64,000 nt of DNA from Planococcus sp. MB-3u-03. GTDB lineage: Bacteria; Bacillota; Bacilli; Bacillales_A; Planococcaceae. Made by a program: the position numbers and the translations under genes. This document shows, in pieces, positions 42,209 to 51,475 of the stretch (within the stretch, counting starts at the first letter, position 1; each line of letters opens with the position of its first letter). Below the pieces are notes generated by a model that was not told the origin of the DNA, searched no databases, and saw only the letters and a program-made list of their open reading frames with translations. The stretch is from the NCBI RefSeq assembly GCF_002833405.1, contig NZ_CP025135.1:2771501-2835500 (forward strand), in the 5' to 3' direction.

Positions 42209-43621
42209 TTACTTATCTGATGGTTTATGCGGCAGGCGGATGGTGAACTTGGTGCCCTTGCCTTTTTCGCTTTCCACCGAGATTTCCCCGTCGTGCAAAT
42301 TGACCAATTGCCGGACGATGGAAAGGCCCAGCCCGAACTGGCCGCTTCCGCGCGAAACATCCGCTTTATAGAAACGGCGCCAAATCATCTCCAGTTCATC
42401 AACCTCGATGCCGTTCCCGGTATCTTCCACTTCCAGCACGGTCACCTCCGATTCTGCACGGGCACGCAGGAAAATGTCCCCGCCATCAGTGAATTGGATG
42501 CTGTTCTTGACGATGTTCACCAGGATTTGGATCAGCCGGTCCATATCCCCATAGATCATCTTGCCAGGCTCGGCTTCGATCAACAAGCGGTCGCCTTTTT
42601 CGGCTGCCTGTAATTGCAGCTGTTCTTGAATAATTTCCAAGAGCTCGGCCGCTTCAATCTCCTCTTTCATGAGCGTCACTTGATTCGACCGGATTTTCTC
42701 ATAATCCAGATTTTCATTGACGAGGCGCATAAGCCGCTTCGTCTCATCGCTCACGAGACGGATGCCTTTTTCGCGCTGCTGTTCTTCGATCATGCCGCTC
42801 TTCAATCCTTCGATAATGCCGGCGATGGTCGTAAGCGGCGTCCTCATCTCATGCGACACATCGGCCATGAAGCGCCGCCTGCGGTTTTCGAGCTGTTCGA
42901 TTTCTTCATTGGAACGCTGTAATTTGTCCGCCATGACATTGAAGTCATGTGCCAAATCTCCAAATTCATCAAAATTCGATTCCGGTAAATTGACTTGGTA
43001 ATGCCCTTCACTGATCATCGAAGTCGCTTTGCGCATGCGCTGCAGGCGCGTTACGTGGATTTTTGCCAATAGTAGGCTAAGCAGCAAGGCGAATGGCAGG
43101 GAAATGGCGATCACTGCGACCAGCGTCCGGTTCAATTCCGTCACCATTTCACGAATGCCGCTTACAGGCGAAGCCAATAACACCCCTCCTGCCAGCGTGC
43201 TGCCTTCAACATATGGCAGCGCCACGAATGTCATTGACCGCTCAAAGCGTTCGACATCCCGATAGACGACCAAGGTTTCGCCGCGCTCGATGACATTCCA
43301 TTCTTCAGGAGTCAGCTCGACCGACGGAAAATTGCCGTTGATCGGATAAAGGATCCGGCTTTGCTGGTCGAAGACGATGAAATTGATGTTCTGCGCTTCA
43401 AGCACCGTTACATAGGATTGCAGATCCGTCCCTGGGCGTGCCTGTTCCAGTTCTTGGAGGATCTGCTCGCCGTAGCGCTCCAACTCCTCCGCCTTGTCCG
43501 AATACGCCACCCGCTCGCCGTAAAAAATGAACAGCGTGCTTAAAATGGCCACCGCAAACACGAGGACGCCCATATGGCTCGCGATCAATTGATAGAAATA
43601 CTTAACTCGCAAGTTCTTCAA
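42209..43621 (-). CDS. Membrane sensor histidine kinase
   Basis: 470 residues. Two membrane helices (about 12-34 and 167-187) bracket an extracellular sensor of about 130 residues; then HAMP (188-240), the phospho-acceptor His257 in FMADVSHEMRTPL, and an ATPase domain with N-box INIVKNSIQF-like and G-boxes DTGNGIE and GSGQFGLGLS. It overlaps the response regulator gene by 20 bases, so they are a cognate pair. The signal is unknown; the neighbouring HtrA gene hints at envelope stress. Confidence 0.93.
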   Translation of the reverse strand: MKNLRVKYFYQLIASHMGVLVFAVAILSTLFIFYGERVAYSDKAEELERYGEQILQELEQARPGTDLQSYVTVLEAQNINFIVFDQQSRILYPINGNFPSVELTPEEWNVIERGETLVVYRDVERFERSMTFVALPYVEGSTLAGGVLLASPVSGIREMVTELNRTLVAVIAISLPFALLLSLLLAKIHVTRLQRMRKATSMISEGHYQVNLPESNFDEFGDLAHDFNVMADKLQRSNEEIEQLENRRRRFMADVSHEMRTPLTTIAGIIEGLKSGMIEEQQREKGIRLVSDETKRLMRLVNENLDYEKIRSNQVTLMKEEIEAAELLEIIQEQLQLQAAEKGDRLLIEAEPGKMIYGDMDRLIQILVNIVKNSIQFTDGGDIFLRARAESEVTVLEVEDTGNGIEVDELEMIWRRFYKADVSRGSGQFGLGLSIVRQLVNLHDGEISVESEKGKGTKFTIRLPHKPSDK

Positions 43622-44282
43622 ATTTATAACCTACTCCCCACACCGTATGGAAGAGCTGGTCCCCTTCCGGAATTTTTTTGCGCAGCCGTTTGATATGGAC
43701 ATCAACCGTCCGTTCATCGCCGTAGAACTGATAGCCCCATACCTGTTCGAGCAATTGCTCCCGGCTGAACACTTGCTTCGGATGCTGCAGGAAAAAGACC
43801 AGCAGATCGAATTCCTTTGGCGTTAGATTGTCGATTGCTTGGCCGTCTTTGACGACTTCGCGTGTTTCTTTCCTGACATGGAAATGGGATGTGCGGATGC
43901 CGTCCTCAGCCGCTTCGCCTTTTCGCGCCCTTCTGGTCACAGCTTTGATGCGCGCCATCAAGGTCAAAGGGCTGAATGGCTTGGTCACATAATCATCTGC
44001 TCCCATTTCAAAGCCGATCACTTGGTCGGATTCACTGTCTTTCGCTGTCAGCATGATGATGGGGACTTCACTCCCTGTCTCCCGGATTTTCCGGCATAGA
44101 GTGATGCCGTCCATTCCTGGAAGCATCCAATCCAGGATCAGCAGGTCAAAATCCCCTTCCTGGAATTTTCGGTAGCCTTCCAGCCCGTCTCCAGCGAATT
44201 CACCTTCAAGCCCCTCTTTTGAAAAAAACAATTCAAGCATCGAGCTGACACTCGGGTTATCTTCCACTACCAAGATTTTCAT
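43602..44282 (-). CDS. OmpR/PhoB-family response regulator
   Basis: 226 residues: receiver domain with acidic Glu7/Asp8, phospho-acceptor Asp51 (LLILDWMLPG), Thr in MLTAKD and Lys in VTKPFSP, followed by a winged-helix DNA-binding domain (about 130-226, LTPKEFDLLVFFL and RTVDVHIKRLRKKI). The start at 44282 has GGAGGT seven bases upstream; three codons further upstream are less likely. First gene of the two-gene operon. Confidence 0.95.
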   Translation of the reverse strand: MKILVVEDNPSVSSMLELFFSKEGLEGEFAGDGLEGYRKFQEGDFDLLILDWMLPGMDGITLCRKIRETGSEVPIIMLTAKDSESDQVIGFEMGADDYVTKPFSPLTLMARIKAVTRRARKGEAAEDGIRTSHFHVRKETREVVKDGQAIDNLTPKEFDLLVFFLQHPKQVFSREQLLEQVWGYQFYGDERTVDVHIKRLRKKIPEGDQLFHTVWGVGYKFEELAS

Positions 44283-44324
44283 GATTCCCACCTCCAGATT
44301 TCCGGTCCAATGTCCGTGTCAAAC

Positions 44325-44355
44325 CCAAAAAGCCGCCCTGAAAACGAAGGACGGC
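44325..44355 (-). terminator. Terminator after the GTPase gene
   Basis: Minus strand GCCGTCCTT and AGGGCGGC arms around CGTTTTC, followed by TTTTTGGG; 9 bases past the stop. Confidence 0.78.
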
Positions 44356-44363
44356 CACGTGGT

Positions 44364-45377
44364 TTAAGCATTCTTTTCTCGCTTTTTCAGCTTATCATAG
44401 AGGCTGCCGATCATTTCATAATCGATGGCGATATTGTTTTCGTACGCATATTTCACGCCGTAACCGAGCGCCAGTGTCATGGAGCTCGCCACTGTACCGC
44501 CGATGATCGAACCTGCCCCAGGCACAAACTTCAAAGCCTGCCGGTAGAGGGTATGGCCGATCGTCTGCGTTGCAGTAATGACGATCATGTCTTTCGCTGC
44601 TTTTTTCGTCAAAGGCTTATCGTACAGATTCGACAGTTTGACAATGAGTCCGACCTGCAGCGTTGTCAGCGGCAATACGTCCGATCCAGGAATCGGTGAT
44701 GCGCCGATGATTCCTGCTGAGACCCCGGCCCCCACGATCCAGCGCGTGGCGGCAGACGATTTCTCTTTCATGCTTTTGGCGAAGAGCAGGTCTTTCCCCT
44801 TCTTTTCCAGCAACAGCAAAATTTCCTTTTTCAGCAGATCCAAATTCTCTCCCGTTTTTGAAGATACCGGGATCACTTTGTATTTATTGTTTGTGTGCCC
44901 TTTGATGAATCTGATGATCGACGGGATATCTTCTGCCGCATCGATTTTATTGAGGACAATGAGGATGTCTTTATTATGTTTTTCGATCTCGGCGAATTTT
45001 TGTTTTTCACTATCTGAAAAGACCGTTCCGGCAGCATTCAGGAAAAATAGCACGACATCCGATTGCTGGACGAACTCCAAAGTCTTTTTCGGGTTTTCAT
45101 CATTCGGGTCATTGAGCCCCGGTGTATCCATGAACTTGATGTTTTCGAGGCCGCGGATATTATAAGGGTCCACGCTGACCGTTTCGCCAGGCATCGGGTT
45201 GGTGCTGGCAATGTCTTCACCGATGATTTTATTCACCGTCGTCGATTTCCCGGCATTGACTTCACCAATCAATGAGATCAGCAAATCCTGCTCGAGCGTA
45301 TCGCTCACTTTTTTCATCTCATCTTCAAACACTTTATCCATCGCACGCATGACTTCATCTTCGAATTCCTTAACCAT
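44364..45377 (-). CDS. Era-like/dynamin-related GTPase with C-terminal DUF697-type domain
   Basis: 337 residues. GTPase motifs: G1 GEVNAGKSTT (about 38-47), G3 DTPGLND, G4 NKIDAAED. The C-terminal 120 residues carry hydrophobic helices (IVGAGVSAGIIGASPIPGSD and later a Gly-rich segment), as in YcjF-like DUF697 proteins, implying membrane association. Start at 45377 has GGAGGAG; the upstream frame to 45440 lacks a ribosome site. Exact role unknown; relatives act in membrane or stress responses. Confidence 0.83.
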   Translation of the reverse strand: MVKEFEDEVMRAMDKVFEDEMKKVSDTLEQDLLISLIGEVNAGKSTTVNKIIGEDIASTNPMPGETVSVDPYNIRGLENIKFMDTPGLNDPNDENPKKTLEFVQQSDVVLFFLNAAGTVFSDSEKQKFAEIEKHNKDILIVLNKIDAAEDIPSIIRFIKGHTNNKYKVIPVSSKTGENLDLLKKEILLLLEKKGKDLLFAKSMKEKSSAATRWIVGAGVSAGIIGASPIPGSDVLPLTTLQVGLIVKLSNLYDKPLTKKAAKDMIVITATQTIGHTLYRQALKFVPGAGSIIGGTVASSMTLALGYGVKYAYENNIAIDYEMIGSLYDKLKKREKNA

Positions 45378-45524
45378 TGGCCAGTCTCCTCCTTCAAGAT
45401 ACTTATCCCTATTATAAAGGCTTCCGGCGTTCGCGACCATTTTCAGCCATCCCCTGCACTCGCCACCAGCCCTATTTCATAGTAGCATGAAAGAAATATG
45501 TGAATTAAAAAGGAGTGCCTGTCC

Positions 45525-45851
45525 ATGTGTGAACACCCTCATGTCATCGGGCTCGATGTCGATCCTGAAACCCGCTGCCGCCATTACCATTCGGAAATCG
45601 ACCGGATCGCCATCCGCTTCCATTGCTGCGGAGATTACTTCGCTTGCTTTGCATGCCACGCTGCATTCGGCTGCAGCAACACATCCGTCTGGCCAAAAGA
45701 GCAGTTCCACGAAAAAGCCATTCTATGCGGGGCATGTGGCAACGAGCTGTCCATACGCGACTATCTCGATTGCGCTTCTTCCTGCCCGTGTTGCGCAGCC
45801 GCGTTCAATCCAGGCTGCAGCCTCCATAAACATTTATATTTCGAAGTTTAA
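45525..45851 (+). CDS. CHY zinc finger protein
   Basis: 108 residues with a dense set of Cys and His (CRHYHSE, HCCGDYFACFACH, CGACG, CPCC) fitting the CHY zinc finger fold that binds several zinc ions. No other domain is present, unlike eukaryotic ubiquitin-ligase relatives, so function in bacteria is unknown. It stands alone on the plus strand and ends in a strong bidirectional terminator. Ribosome site is AAAAGGAG. Confidence 0.85.
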   Translation: MCEHPHVIGLDVDPETRCRHYHSEIDRIAIRFHCCGDYFACFACHAAFGCSNTSVWPKEQFHEKAILCGACGNELSIRDYLDCASSCPCCAAAFNPGCSLHKHLYFEV

Positions 45852-45885
45852 AATGACTTGGGATATAATTCCAACTAATAAAATA

Positions 45886-45929
45886 ACCGCCCGAAAAGCT
45901 GGATTCCCAAAGCTTTTCGGGCGGTTTTG
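45886..45929. terminator. Bidirectional terminator between the CHY and GNAT genes
   Basis: ACCGCCCGAAAAGCT and AGCTTTTCGGGCGGT arms with a loop of ten bases, and T/A-rich flanks on both strands. Confidence 0.88.
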
Positions 45930-45935
45930 AATGGG

Positions 45936-46415
45936 TCAGTTCACTTTCAGGCACATCGCGAATTGCTCTCCTTTTTTGCCCATTACTCTTCTGCCGGTAT
46001 CTTCAAACCCGGCTTTTTTATAGAGATTCTGTGCAGCGGTATTGCGCGCATTGACACCGAGCACGACTTCGTCAAAAGCTTCGAATTCTTTTTGCAGAAA
46101 AGCCGGCAACGCTTCAAGAGAGCCGGTCGCGATGCCGCGTCCTTGAAATTTCGGATTGACGGAATAACCGCGCAAAAGCAAAGCTTTCGGATTATCGGAA
46201 TAGCGTTTTCGGTCCTCCGATTCATCCAGCTCGAAAAATCCGGCCACTTCGCCGCGTGCGCGTATGACGATTAGATGCTTTTCCGGATTCCCCGCATCCC
46301 GCTTGATGAGGTCCTGCGGCATCATAGTGAATTCCTGCTGGTCCGCTGGCAGATTATAGGAGACATCTGTTCTTTTGGTATAGCAATGGAGCGTCACTTC
46401 ACTTTTTCTAATCAC
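45936..46415 (-). CDS. GNAT-family N-acetyltransferase
   Basis: 159 residues with the acetyl-CoA-binding pattern SVNPKFQGRGIATGSLEALP (Q/RxxGxG/A form, about 92-111) and the closing NTAAQNLYKKAGFEDTGRR typical of RimI-like GNATs. Acceptor substrate unknown. Lies 23 bases downstream of the phosphoesterase gene and could be cotranscribed with it. Confidence 0.87.
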   Translation of the reverse strand: MIRKSEVTLHCYTKRTDVSYNLPADQQEFTMMPQDLIKRDAGNPEKHLIVIRARGEVAGFFELDESEDRKRYSDNPKALLLRGYSVNPKFQGRGIATGSLEALPAFLQKEFEAFDEVVLGVNARNTAAQNLYKKAGFEDTGRRVMGKKGEQFAMCLKVN

Positions 46416-46438
46416 GAAAATCGGTCCCCCTACACTAG

Positions 46439-47266
46439 TTATTCATTCTCTAACGTTACGACCACGACTTCGGGCAAATTGAAAACGCGCAGCGGAAATC
46501 CACTATTTCCAAGGCCCCGGCTCAACACAAGCTGTGTATCACCTGATTCGAATACGCCTTCTGTCATGCTCGGAAACCAGCCTTGCCCAGGGGCAATCAA
46601 GCCGCCAAGGCCGGGAAAGCGAATCTGGCCGCCATGTGCATGGCCGGCAAAAACGACATCGATGCCTTCGCTAGCGTAAGTCTCCAATTGTTCGGGCCGA
46701 TGGGCAAGCAGCAAGGTAAAGGCGTCGTTAAGCCCGGCTTCTGCGATGCTGTTGCGCGTGAACTCCTCTTCATGCAGATAGATATCCATCAATGGATCGT
46801 CGATACCTGCAATTTGTATAGCTTCCCCGTCCTGCTCCCACATGACCGAGCGATTGCGCAGCACTTCTACACCGCGTTCTTCGAGTGCGGGAACGATTTC
46901 ATCATCCAGCCGATTTGATGACACTTCGTGGTTGCCGATGACATAATACACTTCGCTCATCTCCACCAGCCCGTCGACAGCTGCCAAGCTTCTCTCTAAA
47001 TCGTAGCGGTCACTGTCGATCAAATCTCCGGTAATGAAAATAACATCGGGATTTGCCGCTTCGACTTTATCCAACAGGGATTGCTGTTGGTCTCCAAATT
47101 CAGCATTGTGAAGGTCCGATACTTGGACGATGCGTTTGCCGGCAAATGCATCCGGCACTTTTTCCGATTGGACCGAATATTCGGTCGCGACAATCCAGTT
47201 ATTATTGACCCAGGCAAACCCCAGCAGGAGCAATGCCACAAAAATCAATGCGATCAGTTTCTTCAT
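46439..47266 (-). CDS. Membrane-anchored metallophosphoesterase (YkuE/YaeI type)
   Basis: 275 residues: N-terminal signal-anchor (about 3-21), then a calcineurin-like domain with all metal motifs: QVSDLHNAEFG, ITGDLIDSD, VIGNHEVSS, LLLAHRPEQ and FAGHAHGGQIR. Likely faces the outside. Substrate not known; some relatives act on lipid or wall precursors. The 200 bases upstream (47267-47442) hold no recognisable gene. Confidence 0.9.
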   Translation of the reverse strand: MKKLIALIFVALLLLGFAWVNNNWIVATEYSVQSEKVPDAFAGKRIVQVSDLHNAEFGDQQQSLLDKVEAANPDVIFITGDLIDSDRYDLERSLAAVDGLVEMSEVYYVIGNHEVSSNRLDDEIVPALEERGVEVLRNRSVMWEQDGEAIQIAGIDDPLMDIYLHEEEFTRNSIAEAGLNDAFTLLLAHRPEQLETYASEGIDVVFAGHAHGGQIRFPGLGGLIAPGQGWFPSMTEGVFESGDTQLVLSRGLGNSGFPLRVFNLPEVVVVTLENE

Positions 47267-47442
47267 ATTCTATTCCTCAATTCATTAGTATGGCCCGTGT
47301 ATCCATTGTGTACGAGTCCCGGTTTGGCAAGCATAGCCTTTTCGCTTGAATGGCCTGCACGGAACGGAAATTCCACTGCAGCATGAAAGTTCATTAGCGC
47401 TGCGCCAAATCCTGTTCTTATTCTACCAGCATTCACCCAAAA

Positions 47443-47474
47443 GAAAAGCAATCAGCTAACGCAGCTGATCGCTT
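47443..47474 (-). terminator. Terminator after the YxlG-like gene
   Basis: Minus strand GCGATCAGCT and AGCTGATTGC arms with a five-base loop, then TTTTC. It starts at the stop codon. Confidence 0.78.
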
Positions 47475-48259
47475 CAAACTTTCGTTTTTGCACGGTTTCT
47501 TTTCGAGAACCAAATGCCCAGTGCCGCCAGTCCTATCAGGCATACAAGCGAGATGGCGAGCGTCCAGGTCAGCGCTGTCGCATCCGGCCCGATATCCAGG
47601 AAGGATGCCGCATAATTCGGAAGCTTTAACGGCGACCATTCCCAGCGGCTGCCGAACAGGCTGTCAACAAGCTGTAGAATAAGCAATGCGGCAAGCGTCA
47701 ACCCAGCAGCCAAGCCCGCATTCGGCATAGCCGCACTCGCGAATAAAACCAAGGTGACGACCAGCACCATCCATAAACTATAAGTCGCCGCAAATGCCAC
47801 GAACTCTCCGAACGGCACCGCTGAAAACAGCACAGCGGTGTAATAATAACCTGCCAAAAAGCCAGCCCACACGCTGATCAATGCCACGATGGAAGCCATC
47901 AGCCATTTGCTGAGAAAATAGGATACATACGATAAAGGACGTACATATAAAAGAGTGGCCGTGCCGTTTCTACGCTCGTCAGCAATACTGCCCATATAAG
48001 CGAGAACGAGGACAAGCATGCCGATCAGCTGAAATTGACCCATGACCGCCACCAGTAATTGTTCGGGTTCAGGATCCGGCAGTTCGATGACGGCACCGTC
48101 TGGCAAACCGCCTGTCGCATCGAGAATCTGAGGAAGGTAATAATTTGATAAAGGTTCTGTGACGCCCAACAGAATGAAGACGACGGGAATCCAGAATATC
48201 TTATAATTGCGCAGGTTCTCACGCCATTCCTTCAATAGCAGTGTCGAAAATTGCTTCAT
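47474..48259 (-). CDS. yxlG: ABC-2 type transporter permease (YxlG-like)
   Basis: 261 residues with six membrane segments. NosY/ABC-2 type: opens FSTLLLKEWRENLRNYKIFW, with the conserved ERRNGTATLLYVRPLSY (about 93-110). Pairs with the ATPase encoded just upstream (4-base overlap). The gene order PLDc_N, ATPase, permease matches Bacillus yxlE-yxlF-yxlG of the sigY operon. Substrate unknown. Confidence 0.86.
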   Translation of the reverse strand: MKQFSTLLLKEWRENLRNYKIFWIPVVFILLGVTEPLSNYYLPQILDATGGLPDGAVIELPDPEPEQLLVAVMGQFQLIGMLVLVLAYMGSIADERRNGTATLLYVRPLSYVSYFLSKWLMASIVALISVWAGFLAGYYYTAVLFSAVPFGEFVAFAATYSLWMVLVVTLVLFASAAMPNAGLAAGLTLAALLILQLVDSLFGSRWEWSPLKLPNYAASFLDIGPDATALTWTLAISLVCLIGLAALGIWFSKRNRAKTKV

Positions 48260-49137
48260 TTCCCTGCCACCACCTTCAGGAAAATATCTTCCAGGCTGGC
48301 GGTCTCTTGCTCGACGCCGACAACAGGCAAGCTCTTGACTGACAGGAAGCGGAACACATCCTGCATGATCGGCCCTTCTGCTTTTATAGGAATAATGGCT
48401 GCTGTGCCCTTAATGGCAGCTGGCCAAGGCGATTCGCGCACAAACCTTTCCGCAGCGTTAGTGTTTTCAAAGCGAATCCGAATTTGCGGGTCTGCATAAC
48501 GGCTGCGCATCTGACTAAGGGAACCGTGTTCCACCAAGCGCCCATTCTGCATAAACAATAGCTGGTCCGTCATTTCTTCCGCATCGTTCAAAATATGGGT
48601 AGAGTAAAGAATCGTCGTTTGCCCGAGCAATGATTTCAATAGCTCCATCACTTCCCTCCGCCCAGTCGGGTCCAAGGAAGAAATCGGTTCGTCCAAAAGC
48701 AGCAGGCTCGGCTGGTGCACCATCGCCTGTGCCAGACCGAGCCGCTGCTTCATGCCTCCTGAAAAACCGCCGATTTTCTTATTGGCCACTTGGCCTAGTC
48801 CTACAAAGCCCAGAGTCCGTTCTGCCTGCTGGCGGGCTTTTTTCGAATCGACGCCGCTCAGCTTGGCGGCCATTTCCGTAAACTCCAAAGCCGTGAGCCA
48901 GGGAAAGAATCGCGGATATTGCGGCAAAAAGCCGATCGATAAGTTTTTCTTGCGCTGGATTTCTCCTGTGGTCGCTTCCAACAGCCCCGCAAGCATCGAC
49001 AGCGTCGTAGTCTTCCCGGCACCGTTTGGCCCAATCAATGCCGTCGCACTGCCTTCTGCAAGTTCAAAGCCCAATCCGTCCACTGCTTGTTCGGTGCCGA
49101 AGCGCTTTGATAATGACCTGACTTCCAATACGTTCAA
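48256..49137 (-). CDS. yxlF: ABC transporter ATP-binding protein (YxlF-like)
   Basis: 293 residues. Walker A GPNGAGKTTT (about 38-47), signature FSGGMKQRLG, Walker B LLLLDEPISSLD and an H-loop histidine are all present, with a C-terminal extension of about 80 residues. No ATG fits: the best start is TTG at 49137, with GGAGG eight bases upstream, giving MNVLEVRSLSKRF; it overlaps the preceding small gene. An upstream extension to 49215 has no ribosome site. Works with the permease encoded downstream. Confidence 0.88.
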   Translation of the reverse strand: MNVLEVRSLSKRFGTEQAVDGLGFELAEGSATALIGPNGAGKTTTLSMLAGLLEATTGEIQRKKNLSIGFLPQYPRFFPWLTALEFTEMAAKLSGVDSKKARQQAERTLGFVGLGQVANKKIGGFSGGMKQRLGLAQAMVHQPSLLLLDEPISSLDPTGRREVMELLKSLLGQTTILYSTHILNDAEEMTDQLLFMQNGRLVEHGSLSQMRSRYADPQIRIRFENTNAAERFVRESPWPAAIKGTAAIIPIKAEGPIMQDVFRFLSVKSLPVVGVEQETASLEDIFLKVVAGK

Positions 49138-49334
49138 TAATTCCGCCTCCCTATGACAAAGTACAGAATCGGCCCGATGATATTCAACAAGACGATGATC
49201 GCTGCCCACATCCACTTCGGACCATTCGGATTCGGGTTTCTAATCAAATCCACTAATGCGAATATCATCAATGCGATCTGCAAAACCAGAATAGGCAGCA
49301 CCAATAGAATTGTGCGTTCATCCACCATGTCCAT
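49134..49334 (-). CDS. yxlE: PLDc_N-domain small membrane protein (YxlE-like)
   Basis: 66 residues with two membrane helices (about 8-30 and 43-60) around the conserved DLIRNPNPNGPKWMWA. This is the phospholipase-D-nuclease N-terminal domain on its own, as in YxlE, which in Bacillus helps control SigY together with YxlD. No sigma factor or YxlC/D gene is nearby, so here it probably serves the YxlFG transporter. Start at 49334 or 49328. Confidence 0.82.
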   Translation of the reverse strand: MDMVDERTILLVLPILVLQIALMIFALVDLIRNPNPNGPKWMWAAIIVLLNIIGPILYFVIGRRNY

Positions 49335-49409
49335 GTTCCTTCCCCTGCCCTTCTTTTGCCTCTGTTGTTATTTCGCTGCGTCTGCCTGCTCTCCCTGCAT
49401 TTGTTGCAT

Positions 49410-49435
49410 AAAAAAGGACCGCCATCAGCGGTCCT
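49410..49435 (-). terminator. Terminator after msrA
   Basis: Minus strand GGACCGC and GCGGTCC arms with a five-base loop and six T. Confidence 0.85.
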
Positions 49436-49450
49436 ACAGCATTCATTGAT

Positions 49451-50128
49451 TCACCATTTCAGCTTTAGCAGCAGTTGCCGAAGAGCATCCCGATGTTCTT
49501 TGGCGATCGGCCATCCGTTGATTTCCTCCAGCAATTGCTGGCGGCTGCCGAAGCCTTTGACGAATCCGTTCAGCCGGGCAGCGAAAGTCGATTGCGTCAG
49601 CAGACCCGCATCTGGATAAAGTTCAGCCAATTGTTCGAGCGCTTTCGGATAGCGCTTCAAATAATATTTCTGATGGCGCTCCTCCGCTTCCGTAAATCCG
49701 TCGAACGGCCGGATCTCCGTTTCGACCGGCTCATTCAGTTGCTGTTCTTTTTCTTTCTTCAGTCTCTCAAGGATGTGCTTTTGCTCTTCAGACTGCCAAA
49801 ACATCAAGGAAATATATTGGCGCCCTTTATAAGCGTCGCGGTTCGGGTAATGGCTGCTCCAAAATTCCCTCACGATCTCTTCAAAGTGAATCTGTCTGGG
49901 ATCAAATTCCACTTGGATGGTTTCTGTATGGTCTCCCATCTGCCGGTATGTCGGATTGTCCGAAGTGCCGCCTGCATAGCCGGTCCGTGTCCGGATTACG
50001 CCAGGCAATGAACCGAACTGCGCATCCGGGCTCCAAAAGCAGCCCATTCCGAAGGTTGCGGTTTCGAGATTCGCTGTATCTGGGAAATCCTGTTCAAGCG
50101 TTGAAATCGTTGTGTTCTCCATATCCAT
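49451..50128 (-). CDS. msrA: Peptide-methionine (S)-S-oxide reductase
   Basis: 225 residues. The catalytic GCFW has Cys30, followed by GVIRTRTGYAGG, GDHTETIQVEFDP and the YISLMFW segment. The chain is about 40-50 residues longer than typical MsrA, with the extra part at the C-terminus (LYPDAGLLTQSTFAARLNG and on), seen also in some Bacillales. Repairs oxidised methionine in proteins. No msrB is adjacent. Confidence 0.93.
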   Translation of the reverse strand: MDMENTTISTLEQDFPDTANLETATFGMGCFWSPDAQFGSLPGVIRTRTGYAGGTSDNPTYRQMGDHTETIQVEFDPRQIHFEEIVREFWSSHYPNRDAYKGRQYISLMFWQSEEQKHILERLKKEKEQQLNEPVETEIRPFDGFTEAEERHQKYYLKRYPKALEQLAELYPDAGLLTQSTFAARLNGFVKGFGSRQQLLEEINGWPIAKEHRDALRQLLLKLKW

Positions 50129-50229
50129 TTCCTCTCCTTAAGAGCCGCCCTTTGTGCTTCGGGCCATTTTTCCTTATGATAGTAGCAAGGAGTCCATAAA
50201 ACAAATCGAACGAAAGCAGGTGTATCTGA

Positions 50230-50814
50230 ATGACTGCGCGTAAACAGGACATCACCGCTTATTTCCGCTCACTCGACCGGCGTTCGTTCATGGATCGCCA
50301 CCAGCAAGATGCCGAGCGCGACGAAGCTTTGCCGATCGGATATGGCCAGACGATTTCACAACCTTCCCTCGTGTTGGAAATGACGCTTGCCCTCGATCTC
50401 GAAGACCATCACAAAGTACTGGAGATCGGCACAGGATCTGGTTTTCAGACGGCGCTGCTGGCAGCCTTTTCGAATGAAGTCTATACAGTCGAAAAAATCC
50501 CTCAGCTATCTGAGAGCGCAAAAAAACGGCTCGAAGCGAAAGGATTCGAAAACATCTTTTTCCTGCTGGGCGATGGCAGCCTCGGCTGGCCTGAACATGC
50601 ACCGTACGACCGGATCATCGTCACTGCCGCTGCTTCGGATATTCCAAAAGAATTGGTAGACCAATTGGCTGACGACGGCCGCATGATCATTCCTGTTGGC
50701 AGTCGATACAGCCAGGACCTTCTCGCCATCGATAAATCCATCGATGGAAAATTGGAAAAGACAGCGCTCGAAGCTGTCCGCTTTGTGCCATTGAAGGGGA
50801 AGTATGAAAACTAG
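50230..50814 (+). CDS. pcm: Protein-L-isoaspartate O-methyltransferase
   Basis: 194 residues with the S-adenosylmethionine-binding segment VLEIGTGSGFQTALLA (about 59-74), the upstream LPIGYGQTISQPSLV that binds the isoaspartyl substrate, and IIVTAAASDIP. Repairs damaged aspartyl residues. Starts at 50230 with AAAGCAGG as weak ribosome site. Next to msrA on the opposite strand, both being protein repair enzymes. Confidence 0.92.
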   Translation: MTARKQDITAYFRSLDRRSFMDRHQQDAERDEALPIGYGQTISQPSLVLEMTLALDLEDHHKVLEIGTGSGFQTALLAAFSNEVYTVEKIPQLSESAKKRLEAKGFENIFFLLGDGSLGWPEHAPYDRIIVTAAASDIPKELVDQLADDGRMIIPVGSRYSQDLLAIDKSIDGKLEKTALEAVRFVPLKGKYEN

Positions 50815-50834
50815 GGAATAGAAAATGAAGGGCA

Positions 50835-51320
50835 TCAATCGCCATCTTTTGAGGCATTACGCAAGACTGACCAGCCGAGCAAAAATAGGAAAGCGGCTGT
50901 TCCGAGCCATAGCGATTCATAGAAAACGGGGGCGCCGGTGTCCCTGACTGTATGCAGATTCAACAGCAGGCGGAACACCAGGCTGTCGAAAATCAGCAGC
51001 ACGCCGCCTCCGATTAACGCGCTTCCTGAAAAGCGCGCTGGCCAAAAGGCTTTTCGCCTGGCCAAATCTGCAGCGATCCATAACGATAAAACCGTCAAGG
51101 CCCAGCCGATGACCTGGTAAATCCCTTCCCCGGTCAAAATCGCTTGGGGACCATTGCCTTCGTAGAAATGATGCCATTGCAAGAAAAAGTGGAAAATGCT
51201 TTGTTCGAGCACTGAAAACATCCCAGCTCCGAACAATAAGCCCGCCCAAAAGTTCCGGGAAGTGTGGACGCGCCGGTTTCTTGCTGTCGTAAGATCTGTC
51301 TTGCGTTCTGCCGAAACCAT
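50835..51320 (-). CDS. DUF2243-family membrane protein
   Basis: 161 residues with four membrane helices (about 25-45, 65-84, 96-115, 135-152). The family landmark FWAGLLFGAGMFSVLEQSIFHFFLQWHHFY is present in parts. Function unknown. Its end faces pcm with only 20 bases between them and no clear terminator. Confidence 0.82.
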   Translation of the reverse strand: MVSAERKTDLTTARNRRVHTSRNFWAGLLFGAGMFSVLEQSIFHFFLQWHHFYEGNGPQAILTGEGIYQVIGWALTVLSLWIAADLARRKAFWPARFSGSALIGGGVLLIFDSLVFRLLLNLHTVRDTGAPVFYESLWLGTAAFLFLLGWSVLRNASKDGD

Positions 51321-51475
51321 TCAATCCACCCCTTTTGAATTCCGTCCATACCTGTTTTTCCATTTATACCCGCTCTATCAGCCAATTAATCGTTGTTGGC
51401 CGTTCAGGGCATTGCACGCCCAAAATAAATATTGCATCCCCCACACGTATTACATTATCCAAGGAGGCGACCCAT

